A DNA stretch of 64,000 nt, from positions 147,721 through 211,720 of the forward strand of contig VXAA01001397.1 in NCBI GenBank assembly GCA_013399115.1, in the 5' to 3' direction. The notes below the pieces were generated by a model that saw only the letters and a program-made list of their open reading frames with translations, did not search any database and had not been told where the DNA came from. Shown here in pieces: positions 24,507 to 38,308 of the stretch (its first letter is position 1; every line of letters begins with the position of its first letter). The position numbers and the translations under genes were made by a program. Source of the DNA: Anseranas semipalmata. Taxonomy: Eukaryota > Chordata > Aves > Anseriformes > Anseranatidae.

Positions 24507-26879
24507 AACAATAAATACATTCCTGTAAAATCAAAACAAAAATAACAGAAACAATTGGGGTTTATTGGGGTTTTTGTGTTGTTGAAGAAAAGCTGTTTGC
24601 ATATTTTAATGAAAGAAACACAATAAACAAGGTTCTGTTGAAATTATTTTTCCTTATTTTTTTTCTAAAAGATGAGATATTTTGACAGAAAAGTTTTTCC
24701 CCAAAAAACATGGCATCCATTGAGAGTAACCTGAAACTATTACTCCATTTTTATGAGGAGAAGGGAAGCCAAATTTGGCTTTCTATTGCCAGCAGGGATT
24801 ATTCTGCCTTCAGATTCATGTTTGAATCTGATGAAGGGTAAAGATAACCTATCACTCCACCTGATAGTAAGGGAAAAACAAAAGGATTAATTAATTCAGA
24901 CAGCAAGAAGAAGCTATGCTACGGGAAGGCACACCAGTGTGTGTATGTGTGTAGGGGGGGAATAGTCTGACTGGTTTTAATGAGTTTTTCTTTTTCTCAT
25001 TGCAACAGTTTGGAAAAGGCTAAGTTAGACCTGAAGTTACCTATTGCTTCTTACCTGAAAGGACAAGTGAGAGACATAATTGCAACATGCACAGCCGAGG
25101 AAGGATGAAGTGCCAGTTTAGCAGGCTGACACAGTGTGACGTGTGGGTGAATGTCACAGCATTATAGCTGCTTCTTCCCACAAGGGGGATCAGGTATACT
25201 GCACGGGGCAACACCAGTGGAGAACTGCCCTCTTGCCTTCATTAATCCCACTGTATAGACCGTAGGTGAATAGAGTGGACCTAGAAATTTCACTGCCCTG
25301 AGCAAAAACCTGTGTGCACTCAGAGTGCGATCTGCAGTCTGCTGAAGGACTCCTACGGGTTTTACTGGGCTTCGAGTCAGGCTATTGGAGTGTTTGTAGA
25401 ACAAGAAAACGGAAACTTCTAGAGAATGGTTTTCAAACTACAGGCAAATCATTAGCCACAACAAGTTAAAATCATTGACCCATCTACAGCCAAATCTTTG
25501 CTCATTAATTTAACTTGAACTCAGTTATGAATGTTAACTTCAGAGGTGCTTTTGCCACTTCTAACAGGGATCTTGGATGAAGCTGGTATTGCATCCAGCT
25601 ACTGGAGGAGGCTTACCATAGAGGAACCTACTGTATCTGAAAGGAAGGGATTTCTGAGAGCACAACAAATAGTGCAGAAATGCTGCATCAGGAACAGCTC
25701 ATAGGAGTGGTGTTCCTCTCAGTATTTTTGGCCCCATTTTGAGTTTTGCATGAAGAGAACACTTAATCCTGCTGGAAAGGGACTGGAAAGGTTGCAACAT
25801 CCAGCTACAGCTTTCATTGTGTGAAAGAAAACTTGCTCTGAGGCATAAAAAGGAGGCTAAATTCAAATGGATTTTGGGGGGTTACCCAGACCTAAACTGC
25901 TGTAAGACAAAGTAAGAATTACTACCGTGAGCTTTGCACCCTCTCTTGTAAAAATAGTCTGCCTTCATGTCTTTATGTGGAGGGCAGGATACTTCGTAAA
26001 TGTCTTATGAATCCATTTTCTGAATGTCAGTCAGCCTAAATCCCTGTTGCACCAAGTATAGCTCACCTGGCTCTGCACATGTAAGGAGTGCTTTGTAGTT
26101 GAAGTAAATGTAGGTGAGCTGCAGTTCCAGACCAGTGTTGAAAGTGAATGCAATAGCAATGTGATAATGAATGAGGTCAGGTAGCTTCGGTAGAACTGAG
26201 GTGTTCAAATAGCTCTGCAACGTATCTGGGTCTCATTTCCTTCCTGACACTTGCTGAAGTTTGATGGTGCTATTTACTTTCCTTATAGTTTTACTACTGT
26301 CAAATAACAGAAACCACATTGGCCTTGTAGGGAGCTTTTATGACAGAATAAATCAGAATGAAGGGTAGAATTTGCACGTGACGGGGTAGCGAAGGGGGAA
26401 ATGCAGTCCAGTACTTTTCTTGCTGTTGGAAATGCACAGTTATTATCTGCGGGTATGAAGGAGTGTGTCACATTAAATCAAGCAACGGCATACTGGTGTG
26501 TTCACTAGTTCATATATCTTTTGCCATTACCAGTCCTCAACTAACAAAATTCATGAGAAACATCTGTTCAGTTTACCTAATGCCAATATTGATTCTGGCC
26601 TCGCCCTCCCTGCACAGAATGCAGGAATTACATATACCATTAGTTTCTCTTTCACAAACACAGTAGCACACATATTTGCTTTCTTTCCCCTCCCCTGCAC
26701 CATCCAGCAAGCCTTTGAAGCAACCAGTGAACCATGTTTCTTTCTTTCCCTTTCTCTTACTGTAAGCTTGTTTGTCCACAGTAGCTGTGATATTAGTAGT
26801 CAGTGACCCAGGCTGGTAGGTTAAGCACAGAAGGAAAACAAAATGAGACAAAACCAAAACCCCAGACACCTTTGCCCTG

Positions 26880-26880
26880 N
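26880..26880. other. Single ambiguous base (N)
   Basis: An isolated N in otherwise normal sequence (CCCTGNAGCTCC). No duplicated flanks are visible here, unlike at 928. Confidence 0.95.
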
Positions 26881-27127
26881 AGCTCCTTTAATTCAAAGAG
26901 CATACAGTCTGCATTTTGAACATAGTACTCCTGAGAGAGACGGATTCCACTCAGGAAGAGTAGTTGCGAAGAAGAAAGGAGTGTTTGGGAGACAGAACCT
27001 GTGTTTTTAGTACTTCCTGGCTAGTCTTCAATCAAGGACAATGTGTGCCAGTTTAGTACACAACAATGTTGTTTTCCAGGTTGACTGTGAGAGACCAGTC
27101 AGTATTGAGGGAACTGAAGGCTAGTGA

Positions 27128-27159
27128 AGTAAAGCCAAAATTTAGTAAAGCCAAAATTT
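27128..27159. repeat. 16-bp perfect tandem duplication
   Basis: AGTAAAGCCAAAATTT occurs at 27128-27143 and is repeated exactly at 27144-27159. It looks like a recent slippage duplication. Confidence 0.85.
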
Positions 27160-27852
27160 AAGAGAAAAGGTAGCCAAGGACATGTGTTTTCATAGAGGGG
27201 AAAGAGGTGGGAAAAAGAGACAAGGAAGCATGATTGAACCGTTGGGGTGATTGAGACAGGTACAAGCTGCTAGAGCATGGGTGCCTGAAGTTTAAGGAAG
27301 CAAGCACATGGCACTACCACATCGTAAGCCCCATCCCATGGCCATCCCAGGCAAAACGAGAGCAGCTCTCCTGACTCAGTGGCCAGTGACCCGAGTTCTT
27401 GTTTCATGCAACAGGGATTGAGCTCACAGTCTGGCACAGGGGATGTCTGCTCTTGTTGTGAAACAGTGTTCAACTTCAAATGTCAAATGATGAGCTAATT
27501 CTCATTCATAGTTGTTTTTGTTTCACCTTTGAAGGGAGGAGGGGTAGAAGGCATTAAAAAAATCCTATAAAAATAGTCATATATGTAGCAAACGGTTTCA
27601 TTGCACCCTTCTTTTCTAATGTTAAAGTTTATTTTTTTCAATATCGTATGATCATTTCTCAAGAAAGGCAATTTTATGTCATTAAAATCTCGGTGAAACA
27701 GGTTGTTTGTTATGAACCTTAGGTATCTTCTAGTAGGTACTTCATGTTCACATTCATAATAGAACCTGTGTTACATTGTTCAAGCAGTATAAAGAGGTCT
27801 TAGTTTAGAACAATCAGGTGCTATGGCTTTCCTCTGGGACCATCCAGAAAAA

Positions 27853-27868
27853 AATAAAAATAAAAATA

Positions 27869-27935
<67 letters not shown>
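27853..27935 (+). repeat. (TAAAA)n then (GAAA)n microsatellite
   Basis: Three TAAAA-like units lead into 16 perfect GAAA units (27871-27935). All-purine tetranucleotide array on the plus strand. The complementary motif (TTTC)n appears at 50722-50790. Confidence 0.97.
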
Positions 27936-28949
27936 GAGGATAAGGCTTTTATGTAAGCACAGATTGCTTGCAATGAAAAATGGATATTGTATTCTAGACC
28001 CAACAGTGCATTAGCTGAATGGTATAAAAGATCCACTCAAAAAATTCCCCTTTTCCAGCTACCAGAGAGCTTTCAGGCTTTCTTGCATGGCCCAGAGATT
28101 TTATTTTGTGAAATAACAAGTCCAAGATAGCAACCTGACATCACATTGTCAATGCTTTAAAACAAACAAACAAACAAAAAATCAATTTTCTTGAAAATTT
28201 TAGGAGCTGTGTATAAAAAAAAACAAAACATTGTGTTTGTTCCCAAGGCAAGAAACCTAAAAAATTCCCAGGAATGAAGAGAGGTCAAGAAGAAAAGGTG
28301 TACACATGTAAATAAACTAGAATATAAATGTGAAATAGCTGTCTTCCTGAGCCTACAGGAGGGACTGAACTTAGGACATCAGAATTAAGATACAATGCAC
28401 TGTTGCTTGTGGCAGAGAAGATCTCTTGCCAGGGTTGTCACAGACTCCTATTCTCTGCAGGTGAATCTCTAAAACACTCGTTGGTGTACAAGGTCATGTG
28501 TTAATAGACTTTTCACAGGCCTGTAAAAGGCATGTGAAGAGAGTGGAGAAGAAAGTTGCTCTGAGTTTGGGGAACAAAGACAGTGAGTCTGGGGAGAAAA
28601 GACAGCCATCTTTTGTCATACTTTGAAACACAGATCCTGGCCTGGAAGGGACCCAGCTCTGTTTATGTTCAAAATCTGAACTCTACTTGACACAATAGGA
28701 AAAAATCCCTTTGCCAGAAGGGATCCCTTTGTCCTGATAAGGAGACCTTTAAGCTAGAAACAACAGGGAAGGGAGAGGATGACCCATAGCAGAGTGAGCA
28801 AATGGTGGACCATGCTGAAAACCAAAGGGTGGAGAGGGAGGGGAACAGGAGAGATTCCAGGAATCACAGTGCAGCTGTTACACATTTCAGGTAAAAAAAA
28901 CAAGGAGGAACTGTCAGGTGAGATGATAATTCCTCGGCTGTAGTGACCT
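27936..28949. other. Unique non-coding sequence
   Basis: No gene recognised. The stretch just left of 28950 is more GC-rich and may be the worn 5' extension of the LINE fragment that follows, but I cannot match it to a domain. Confidence 0.45.
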
Positions 28950-30150
28950 TGAACTAGTCATGGTCAAGATCAATGGTCTCAATCTTGCAGAGACAGAGGA
29001 AGGCAAGTAGCAGAGCAGAGGCCTGGGACTTCAGGTGAACAAGGCTGGACTTATTCAGTGGGATCAGGTAGGTGGAATCCATAGGAGACAACTTCAAAAG
29101 ACAAAGTCGCTCAGGTAAACTGGCAGGCCTTTAAGGACAGCATCTTCCAGGCACAAGAATGTCCTCTGTGACACACTGGCCAACAAGCAGGCCTGTTAGG
29201 AGATCTACCTGACTAGGCAGGGAACTTATGGCAGAGCTTCAGCCCAAAAAAGCAGCACACAGGGATGGGAAGGAGGGACAGGCTGCAAACGAGGAATTCA
29301 GAAATATTGCCTGGTCACCCAGGGATGGTTGCAGCAAAGTCGGAGCTTAGCTGTAGTTGAGGCTTGCAAGGGATATCAAGGGCAACTAGAGCTTCTGATG
29401 TTATATTAGTAAAAAAAGGGTGAACGAGGGAAATGTAAGCCCGCTGCTGACAGGGATGGGTGACTTACTGGCAGTGGACACAGGTAGAAGTGATGACCTC
29501 TCAGCTTTCTTCACCTCAGTCCTCACCAGCAAGTTCTACCTGAGCTTTGTGCTTAGCAAAAGGGTTCAAGGAGGAGAAGGACCAGTGGTGGACAAAGGTC
29601 AAGTCTGGTATGACTTGTAAGAACTCAACCCACAAACCCATGGGACCCAACAGCTGTATCCAGCTTGCTGAGAGCTGGCTGATGTCCTTGCAAGGCCATT
29701 TATTCTTTTAGAAATCAGGAAGGCTGGTGGAGATCTCTAATGACGACAGGAAAGCAAATGTTACACTCATTTTCAAAAAAGGAGAAAAAGATGATGGGGA
29801 ACTGCAGGCCAACCAACTTCACTTTTGTGCCTGGGAAAATCATGGTGCAAGTCCTTTGGATCACATTTCTTCACACACAAAAGATAAGAAAGTTGCTTGG
29901 AAGAGTCTGAATGTATTAACCAAGGGTAAATTTTGTCTGGTCCAACTGATTGCCTTCCACAATAAATGATTGGATTTGTGGCTGAGAGGACGGATATGGA
30001 TGTCACTTGCCTTGACTTTAAAAAGGCTTTCCAGTCTGTCTTCCACAGTACTCTGATATCCAAAGTGGTATGTTGCAGTCTAGATGAATGAACAACCAGA
30101 TTGGTAAAAAGGTTGTTTGGTTGGGTGGGAAGGCAGGCTCAGAAAGACCT
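28950..30150 (+). mobile_element. Old internal CR1-type LINE ORF2 fragment (linker plus N-terminal reverse transcriptase)
   Basis: Several out-of-register translated blocks follow the order of CR1 ORF2 between the endonuclease and the middle of the reverse transcriptase. A linker-like block lies near 29015-29160. EGNVSPLLTG and LSAFFTSVLTSKF follow at about 29420-29540 (compare the LINE pattern 'NAFFASVFT'). KANVTLIFKKGEKDD lies near 29755-29800 (RT motif before the palm), a KGKFCLVQLIAF block lies at about 29920-29960, and CLDFKKAFQSV at about 30005-30040. In the last motif the usual KAFD is KAFQ. Frameshifts and stops separate the blocks, so the copy is dead and old. Both the 5' end and the 3' UTR are missing, so it is an internal fragment. 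Boundaries are approximate. An LTR element was considered, but the RT block order fits CR1. Confidence 0.75.
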
Positions 30151-33100
30151 AGATAAATGAGTTCAGAAAGACCCAAAGACCTGCAAAGGCCATACACACT
30201 GATGCTAAGAAATAAACTGTTTTTTTCATGTTTCTTAATTTTACCATCTTAATCACAAACCTCATTTTCAAGTCAGAATGAAGGCAAGGACTCCAGTACA
30301 GGAAGACAGAACATACCGGAAATGCAAGTAAAGCTGGTAAAGATTAACAGAAATATCTCTGCATTAAAAGTTTTATAATATTAATAACAATAGTAGTAAT
30401 AATAATAATAAATAATTTATACACATTCATACTTAATTCAGAGGTGTGGTTTTTTTCAAAAAAAAAAAATAAAACAGAATATAAGAAATATCTTACATCA
30501 CTGTTTGGAAAAAATGTGATTGTTTAATGAAGAAATGGGCTGGTATAACATAAAGTATATTTCCTTTGGAACCCAGAGGAGCATGATTGTTTAGCAGTCT
30601 CAAGCACTACATTTTTTAAAAAGTAGGATTTTCATTGCATTATCTTCACTGTTACTTCACACAACAGTTCAGATCATTTCTGGAAGTAACTCAAGCTGAA
30701 TCACAGACAGCTCTTATATTGTGTGTATTACTGAAACTTTAATGAGTTTCAGTAGGCCTACAGGGCCACTAAAAGCTGACTAAGTTTTTCTGGGGAAAGC
30801 TGTCTTTTAAATTTGGCAGGGGCAGGCAAACCAAGCAAACCAACTGTAATCTTGACTTCAACTAAACCTACCTGGGGTTCTTCTGCAGAAATTTTCAGTT
30901 TGTAATTTGTGCATGCATCATTCCTAATTAATTCCAGGTATGTAATAACAACTGACCGTGCTGAGGGGCTGTTGCTAAAGAACCAGAGCTAATAACTCTA
31001 ATAGACAGCATAGGTGAGCAGAGATGTGATTCAATTTAAACTACCATTGGACCCCGCAAATCTCTCATCTTGTATTTGTAAGAAGCATGCTTCTTCCAGC
31101 ACCTCTGACACTATAAAAAGAGAAATAATTAAATGAAGGCCTTTCTTTGCCCATGAGGATCGGACTCTGATTCTCTGATGGAGGTTTTTCTTTCTTCTGC
31201 TTTCCCTTTCCTACAGAGTCATCATACCATCATCACAGCATCAACACAGACATCGAGCCATCCTTTGCATTCAGTGCAACACTGAACCATCCTTTTAAGT
31301 TTTGTATCTAAGAGAGAATCACGTGGATTAGTCACACAACTTTGGAACTGATGACAAAACATATTACAGGATAATTTTGAACTGGCCCCGTGGATCTGTT
31401 CTCCAAATACCCATTTAGCTACCACACAGACACTGGCCATTTTTAACCATATTGCTATGCTTGACACTTGCTTGAAAACTTGAGGGTCCGTTGTTAAGGA
31501 GGTGGATATTCCCTTTAACTCAGAGAATGTTTTTATTTTCATGGGCAGCTGTGATGTGTCCCAAGTTTTCTAATAATAATAATTAAAAAAAGTCAAAAAA
31601 CAGGCATTTTTGTCAACCCTGTTATTATAACCCTATAATTGTTACATTATGCAAACTTATGATATAGGCCAAATTCCTTTAAAATCCAAAAGTCAGGCTG
31701 TTAATCAGTGTGAGGGACATGTGAATTATTCTATTTCTTCTCATACAATTTCAGAGACCTGTCTGTTCCTCCTCACAGATCCAGCTGGAAGAAGGATATC
31801 TTCAGGGATATCTTTATCTCCCTGCAATAATTCAAATGATTATTGGAACAATCACTGATACAAACAAGACTACTTCCAAGTAAGGTCATTAGCATAAGTC
31901 AGGACAGTTGCCATAACTGCAATCTCTGCAAAATGTATACAGCAAAAATAGGAGCACACAACCATAATGTGCTCTTGAATAGAAGTGACAAAAGTTATGT
32001 GAAAATGCATGGATTTCATCCACTGTAATAAAACTTCTGGGTGCACTATGCAATGATGTTTTCAAATTCATCCAATTTCCTCTTTTTTTCTTAGATTTTG
32101 CAGCTCTAATCCCATATCATGACTGAAGCCAAAGTTTGTGAATCAAATCAGAGGAGCAAATCTTATATAACATTAGGATATAGTGAAAGCAAGACTTGAA
32201 ATTACATTTTCTAAAAAACTTTGTCTTGTAAAGTTTGTTTGCTTTTTCCTTTTCCTTATTGTTTTGATTAATCTCTCTTCTCTTTTATTGTTGTTAATAG
32301 AATTGATTTTCAGACACTGTTTAGCTGTTAAGAATATTTAAAGAGAATAATTGAAACTCTTGAAATAAAACTTAATAAAATAGAATTTTCTGTGTTCAAA
32401 AAATCCTTCAGTAGTGGGGGAGATGTAACCACAGCCATGTCCAAAAAAAAAAAAAAAAAAGACCACAAATCAGCATGACAGAAAATTAGGCACAGCAGGC
32501 AGAAAACAACATAGGTTTTTTTTTGACTTACCAGGAATAACTATGACAGGAAACAAAATTGCATATGTGTATATCTACATGTATATAATTGAACAAACCT
32601 ATATGAAAACTACAAAAAAAAATGTCTAAATTATTGAACAAGAAATTGTTTTCTAGAGGGAAGCTTTAGTGAACTTGTTTGCAGTGCTGAACTAGTGTAT
32701 TATCAATTTTCCTTAAATACAATATTACATTAAAGGTCTTTGTGGAAGCTCAGAACAGTTAATGTAGGGTCTGTGATTATGCTGGTGCCCAAGCTCTTTA
32801 ATTCAGAAAATGTGTACATTGAAAGATGCAATAACATAGAACCGCTGACTAGCTGACACGTGGCTCTTTCAGAGCAGAATACCATGGTCATCTTGCTTTA
32901 TACGTTCTTCCCAAAAATTTAATCACATTTCACCACATGTTTGCATAGGCAGTGGACAAAGAATGCAAAGACATATATATGCTCATTTCTAAATGCTAAA
33001 GAGTGACAAAAGGAAGGAGCTATTATAAAGAGTAACCTACCTGGGATATCAGCATATGTCCCGATAAGGGGTTCCTTATGGAATATTTTTCCCTCTGTTT

Positions 33101-33865
33101 TTTTTTTTTTTAGGTGCTGTATATGGCATGTGGCAAGAAATGCTGTCTTTTGGGAAGGGGGATGTAAGATTTGGTTCCTAAAATGACACGAGCATGCTGA
33201 AAAAATATATTCATTACTTTTGAAAAGTGTGTCTCACAAGGACTGCCTCACACAACAAGGTGGGGCACTGGCAGTTGCATTGTTTTGCAGGGTGAACATT
33301 AGGAGATCTGTGAAATTACAAGTATATAGCTTTTTAAATTCAAAATCATGATGCACACAGAAAAATGTTCGGTACTTTGGTGATCTTTTTTGTCAGATCT
33401 GTGACGCTCATGCCTTGAGCTAATAAGCTTAATAGCAGGGGCAGTGACATTATACAACATTTCTGACTGTGTTTGTGTAGCCAGCCAAACAGGATGAAAA
33501 CATGTCTAGCCATGAGCTAGGTGGTACATTTTATCAGGAGGTAGAAGGACAGAAAGGATCACAGAGACATAAATGCAGTCACTGGTCACAGGAAAAAAAA
33601 AAAAATACCTAAATGTTTTTCCAAGTGCTATTCATTTTCTAAGTGGTGTAAAAACAGGTAAAAATGTTGGGGCAGCATTAGCATTAGCATTATCTTGAAA
33701 TACTTCCCAATCTTTTTCAAGAATTTTTGCATTATTTTTCAAATTTGAAAATACAAGAGAGCAAAGTCTGGGTGTGCTTGAAAGACAAAACTAAGCGAGA
33801 GAAAACATAATTTCAGCAATAGTTGGTACTCAAAATTATCATAATTTTAAATTATCCCCCTCCCA
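30151..33865. other. Unique non-coding sequence
   Basis: No gene or transposon recognised. It contains a TAA-rich low-complexity patch (30376-30417), a poly-A run (about 32442-32460) and a T run near 33099. The part at 30900-31020 has TAATTA-type motifs and a composition like a conserved non-coding element. A (GCATTA)3 hexamer repeat lies at 33675-33692. Confidence 0.5.
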
Positions 33866-34628
33866 GTCACAGAATCACAGAATGGTTTGGGTTGGAGGAG
33901 ACCTGAAATATCTAATTCCAACCCCCCTGTCATGGGCTGGGACACCTCCCACTGGACCAGGCTGTCCAAAGCCCCATGCAACCTGGCTTTGAAGACTTCC
34001 AGGGATGGGGCATTCACAGCTTCTCAGGACAACCTGTTCCAGTGCCTCACAACCCTCACAGTAAAGAATGTCTTACCAACATCTAATCTAAATCTCCCCT
34101 CTTTTAGTTTAAAATTGTTACTCCTTGCCCTGTCACTACACTGCCTGACAAAAAGTCCCTCCCCAGCTTTCCTGTAGGCCCCCTTTAGGTACTGGAAGGC
34201 CACTGTAAGGTCTGCCTGACCCTTCTCTTCTCCAGGCTGAACAACCCCAACTCCCTCAGCCTCTCTTCATAGGAGAGGTGCCTCAGCCCTCTGGCCATCC
34301 TCATGGCCCTCCTCTGGACTTGCTCTGATAGGTCCATATCCTTCTTATATTGGGGCCCCAGAGCTGAACGCAGCACTTCAGGTGTGGTCTCACAAGAGCA
34401 GAGTAGAGGGGGACAATCACCTCCCTCGACCTCCTGGCCATGCTTCTTTTGATGCAGCCCAGGATAGGCTTGGCTTTCTGGGCTGCAAGCGCACATCGCT
34501 GGCTCATGTTGAGCTTCTCATCAAGCAACACCCCCAGGTCCTCCTCCTCAGGGCTGTTCTCAATCCATTCTCTGCCTAGCTTGTATTTGTGCTTGGGATT
34601 GCCCCAGCCCAGGTGCAGGACCTTGCAT
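33866..34628 (-). mobile_element. CR1 LINE, 5'-truncated 3' copy (minus strand)
   Basis: The plus strand starts with the complement of the octamer tail (AGTCACAGAATCACAGAATGG) followed by the CR1 3' UTR. On the minus strand the ORF2 C-terminal region can be read as [40 protein letters not shown] and [15 protein letters not shown]. The reading moves between two frames around 34340-34380, so there is at least one frameshift, and later codons are also disrupted. It ends upstream within the VLHLG block at about 34628. The 3' end differs from those at 2067 and 39931 and resembles the one at 54371, so these two are probably one subfamily. Confidence 0.95.
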
Positions 34629-35659
34629 CCCAAGTGCAAGTACACTAATTTACTCCTCGATCTATATAATCAAGTCCTACTCCTTGTTAGGGACATATCT
34701 CAGTCCAGTATATATTTTTCCCTGTGCTGAAGATATCCTCTAATCTCTTCATTTTACCTCTGTTGGCCTCCTAACAGTCTTCCAGTATCCTAACTCTATG
34801 CCTTGCTCACTGAAATTGGTTGGGTTTCACCTAAATATATGTTATTAGTTACCTAGATCTTTATTCTTTATTTGATAGTTCATAACTCCCATATTTGCAA
34901 AATATTTCTAAAGGGGAGGACATGCCTTTCAGTGAAGAGAGGATAAAAAAAGCACTGCCAGCTCCTGGTGGTATGAACATTACTGTATGTTCACTCCAAT
35001 TTAGGCAAGAAAAAGAAAAGGAAAACTAACTGTGAAGTATGTAACAGATAGCAATTTGATCCAGATCATACCGGCTTAAAAGGCAAAGCTTTTCAAGTAT
35101 CTTAATGATAGAGACAAAGACAAGCGGCAACATGATCATGCAAGGTAGGCTGCTAAAGGACATCAGATTATCAGCTTTCTAAAACATGAACCTTTCAGCA
35201 CTTTGCACCATTTTGAGGACTGGACAGAGGTTTCCATTCTCTACCAGGGGAAAAGGGAGCCTTTTTCAAGCTAGGCATGCAAATATATGTACACATTTCC
35301 TCAGACTTATGACATTTTCTTAATAGTTTTAAAGAATTTGCTGTCTATTTGAAAAAGCATGCCAACCATAACCTCCCCCCACAGACAAAATAAAACAAAA
35401 CAAAACCACCCACCAACTTCTGGTGAAATCAGGTGAATAAAACCTGAAGAACTGATAACACAGGTTTTGTTCACTCTTGTTACAGGGACTTAAAAAAGCA
35501 AATCAGTCTCAGGACGTAATACGAAGTTAAGATAAATGCAAACTTTCCATGCTAGGTATCAAGAGAGTGAAAGATTTAACTAGAATGCTGTTTATTAAAA
35601 AAGCTAAATTTGAGCTACTGTTTTTTTTCCATCTTTTTTGTTTGGGGTGGGAAGGTTGT

Positions 35660-35695
35660 TTGCTTTGTTTTGCTTTGCTTTGTTTTGTTTTGTTT
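35660..35695 (+). repeat. (TTTTG)n microsatellite
   Basis: About seven TTTTG-type units with GCTTT interruptions. It is the reverse-strand equivalent of the AAAAC repeat at 17571. Confidence 0.88.
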
Positions 35696-36529
35696 CCCAT
35701 TAATAAGCTTACGTGTGTTTCCAGAGCACATCCCATGTGCAGCAAAGAATGATCCGTCAATTTTATCAGAATATTATTCCTTACCAATTATTTCTATTTT
35801 AAGGGAAAGAAGCCCAAGGAAGCAGGCCCTAGTCAGCTGCAGTTCTGTGTCTCTGTTCACATGTGAGTAGACTTGTTTTTGTCTATAAAATCCTCAGTAA
35901 GTTTTCCCCTCTGCACTGTAAACTATGAAGTTCTTGATTTCAGTCTGCAGCTAACTGTGTGGCAACAGCTATTAAACTAGAAGCGGGCTTACAGTGGGGT
36001 GTCAACAAGATTTTAATGTGGGGACTGCTGTCCTACATGGAGATAAAAGAAGAAATACTTGTAATAATCTCAGTGTCTGTAGAATAAATAACTTCAGTGA
36101 AAAAAATATCACCGAATATGTGTATAAAAGAGCGAATGTGTGTGTTAACTGCCCACAGTCTAATCTTAATATTTCTTTGGCCTGTATTTGGAAGATTTCA
36201 ATTTTTTTTTCTTTTTTTTTTTTTCTTTTAAGATGATAGTAACTTAGCTTGTTATTAGTTATATTCTATTGGTTAGGTGCTCTTCTGACTGTTACATTTA
36301 AAAGAAGGTATGTGGTATTTTTTCTGTTATTTGATGGATATATTTCTCTTTCATAAATCACTTTTCCTAACAAACTTGATAAAAATTTTGGTGTTGCTCC
36401 CTTGCCTAGAGATTTGAAATATACTTCAGAAAATGTAGACTCTTCCTCAAGAAATCACTATGATCAAGTGCTCATTTTTAAATCAGTTAAATGACTTGTG
36501 CATAAAGTCATGCAAGTGGCCATATGCTT

Positions 36530-36590
36530 TACTTATTTACATATTTACATATTTACTTATATACATATTATATATTTACATATGCTTTTA
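36530..36590. repeat. AT-rich imperfect repeat (TTTACATA-like)
   Basis: Degenerate repeats of ATTTACATA and TATACATAT over about 60 bp. Low-complexity sequence, DNA-unwinding prone in principle, with no function shown. Confidence 0.7.
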
Positions 36591-38252
36591 CCCAAGGGGC
36601 CAATATGTACTTTTCTGTTATGTTCACAAAACAAAAATACCAAAGAAAGCAAATAGACTGATGTGAAGTCCCTCCGATGACTGTGAGGGTGCAAAGCTGT
36701 GCTGTTCTCCATATCTCCATGATATTCTCAAATGGGATAAACCAGTCTTAGTACCCTGAGCACCTTGGCATTATTTGGTATTTAATTCTATTCATGTAAT
36801 AATGATGTCCACACAGCAGAAAAAGATAGCAGGGTCCTCCAGAGACTTCCCTGGCCCAAGCTAAATTTTCCACTGAAAGCATTTTATTCCTGCTTAATTC
36901 AGTTAAGGGTGTGCTTTATGAAAAGTTATCCTCTGATTCAAACTCACATTGCTCGGATAGAGTCCACAGGCCTGAGCTAGGCCAGAAAACAGTGCCTTCT
37001 GCTATATGCTATAGCATCCCTTCCCTCTCCATCCCCCAGAGTAAAGGGAAAAAAAAAAAAAAAAAAGAATCTCTGAAATTGTTACCATATGAAAGATAAG
37101 AAACAAACCTGAGCCAAGCCCTCATTCTAGTCCTTCCTTTATTAATTATAAAGCAACAGAAAAGCTGGCACAAATATCTTGGCTAAACATGCAAGCTGTA
37201 ACTTCTATGATAGATGATGTTCTTACACTAGCCAACACACTCATGTGTCTGTACCACTGTATATATTCCATAGTTGTTTCCTTCCTGCTAGATCTGCCTT
37301 TCTGCAGTATGTCCTTTATCCACAGTGTATTGTTAACATAAAACATATTTTTATGATATCAACATGACCAAGAATAATTAACACTGTATCCCAAGGGGAT
37401 AAATGCTAAAATTGAATTTATTTCTGTTTATTATATTACTACTTTTTTACAGATGTTTTGTCATTACCAAGTATAATTTGTTTCAAAATATTTAGGGATG
37501 TTCTGGAAGACTGTTGCAATCAACACAAAGCAACATCATGGAAGCAAATTATTTGTCTGCTTTGAAGAAGAAGAGATTTAGCTTTTCCAGACTTGGGTCC
37601 TTCTGGGTTATGATTTGTCTTTTTCTTTTTCTTTTTTTTTTTTTTTTTCTTTCCTAGCCATCTTTGACCAGTATGAGAGCACATTAAAAGCACAGCATTC
37701 CTGAGAAATCCCATCTGGATCATTGCTGTACGAGCATTTGGAGAAGTGGTCTTTTATGTTCTGTGGTTGAAATCAGCCACAGGCATGGTTTGGGTGTATG
37801 ACAGTTTATGAGTATTTCTGAAATAGCGGGGTGCTATAAAAATAAACAAAACAAACAAACAAAAGGCCTAGAAGTTGAATTTTACCATTGTAGGAAATAA
37901 CACTAGAAGCTCTGTTTTGTGTTTTGTGCAAGACTGGTTCTTTCAGAGCTCCCTGAGCTGAGCTCTGGTTGATGAGATATAGGCAGCCTGCTTTGAATAA
38001 CACATGAGACAACAAACTATGCTTCCTTTGCTCCTTGTCTGTGCTGGAAAAGACCTAAGATTTAGAGTCTCAGTCAACTGTTGATTTGTTTGGAAGTGAG
38101 GGAAGTAGAAATTAGCCTAGGCTCCTTTGCAAAGTTTGTTTAAGCCCTCTTTTTGATGGAGAGTATGGTTCAGTGTGGAGATTTGATAGCCTGCTATTCA
38201 GGGTAACTTAGGTTTCACACTGCTTATACCTCTCTATTTTGTGCATTTCTAC

Positions 38253-38308
38253 AAAAATAAAATAAAATAAAATAAAATAAAATAAAATAAAATAAAATAA
38301 AATAAAAC
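38253..38308 (+). repeat. (AAAAT)n microsatellite, about 11 units
   Basis: A near-perfect AAAAT pentanucleotide array of 56 bp, followed by a shorter (AAT)n/A-rich patch to about 38336. Confidence 0.96.

Larger units (their letters stand above)
21672..27852. other. Unique non-coding sequence
   Basis: No gene or transposon recognised. It holds a T25-G11 compound tract with a nearby N (23356-23414), a CCA/CAA repeat (24478-24506), a 16-bp tandem duplication (27128-27159) and one isolated N (26880). Open frames are all about 100 codons or shorter and unrecognised. Confidence 0.5.

Noticed and set aside
27128..27159. Start of a repeat array of CRISPR type
   Set aside because: It is a two-copy 16-bp tandem duplication without spacers, in a vertebrate genome.
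28950..30150. Endogenous retrovirus pol fragment
   Set aside because: The order of the linker and RT blocks matches CR1 ORF2, and no gag, protease, integrase or LTR features are seen.
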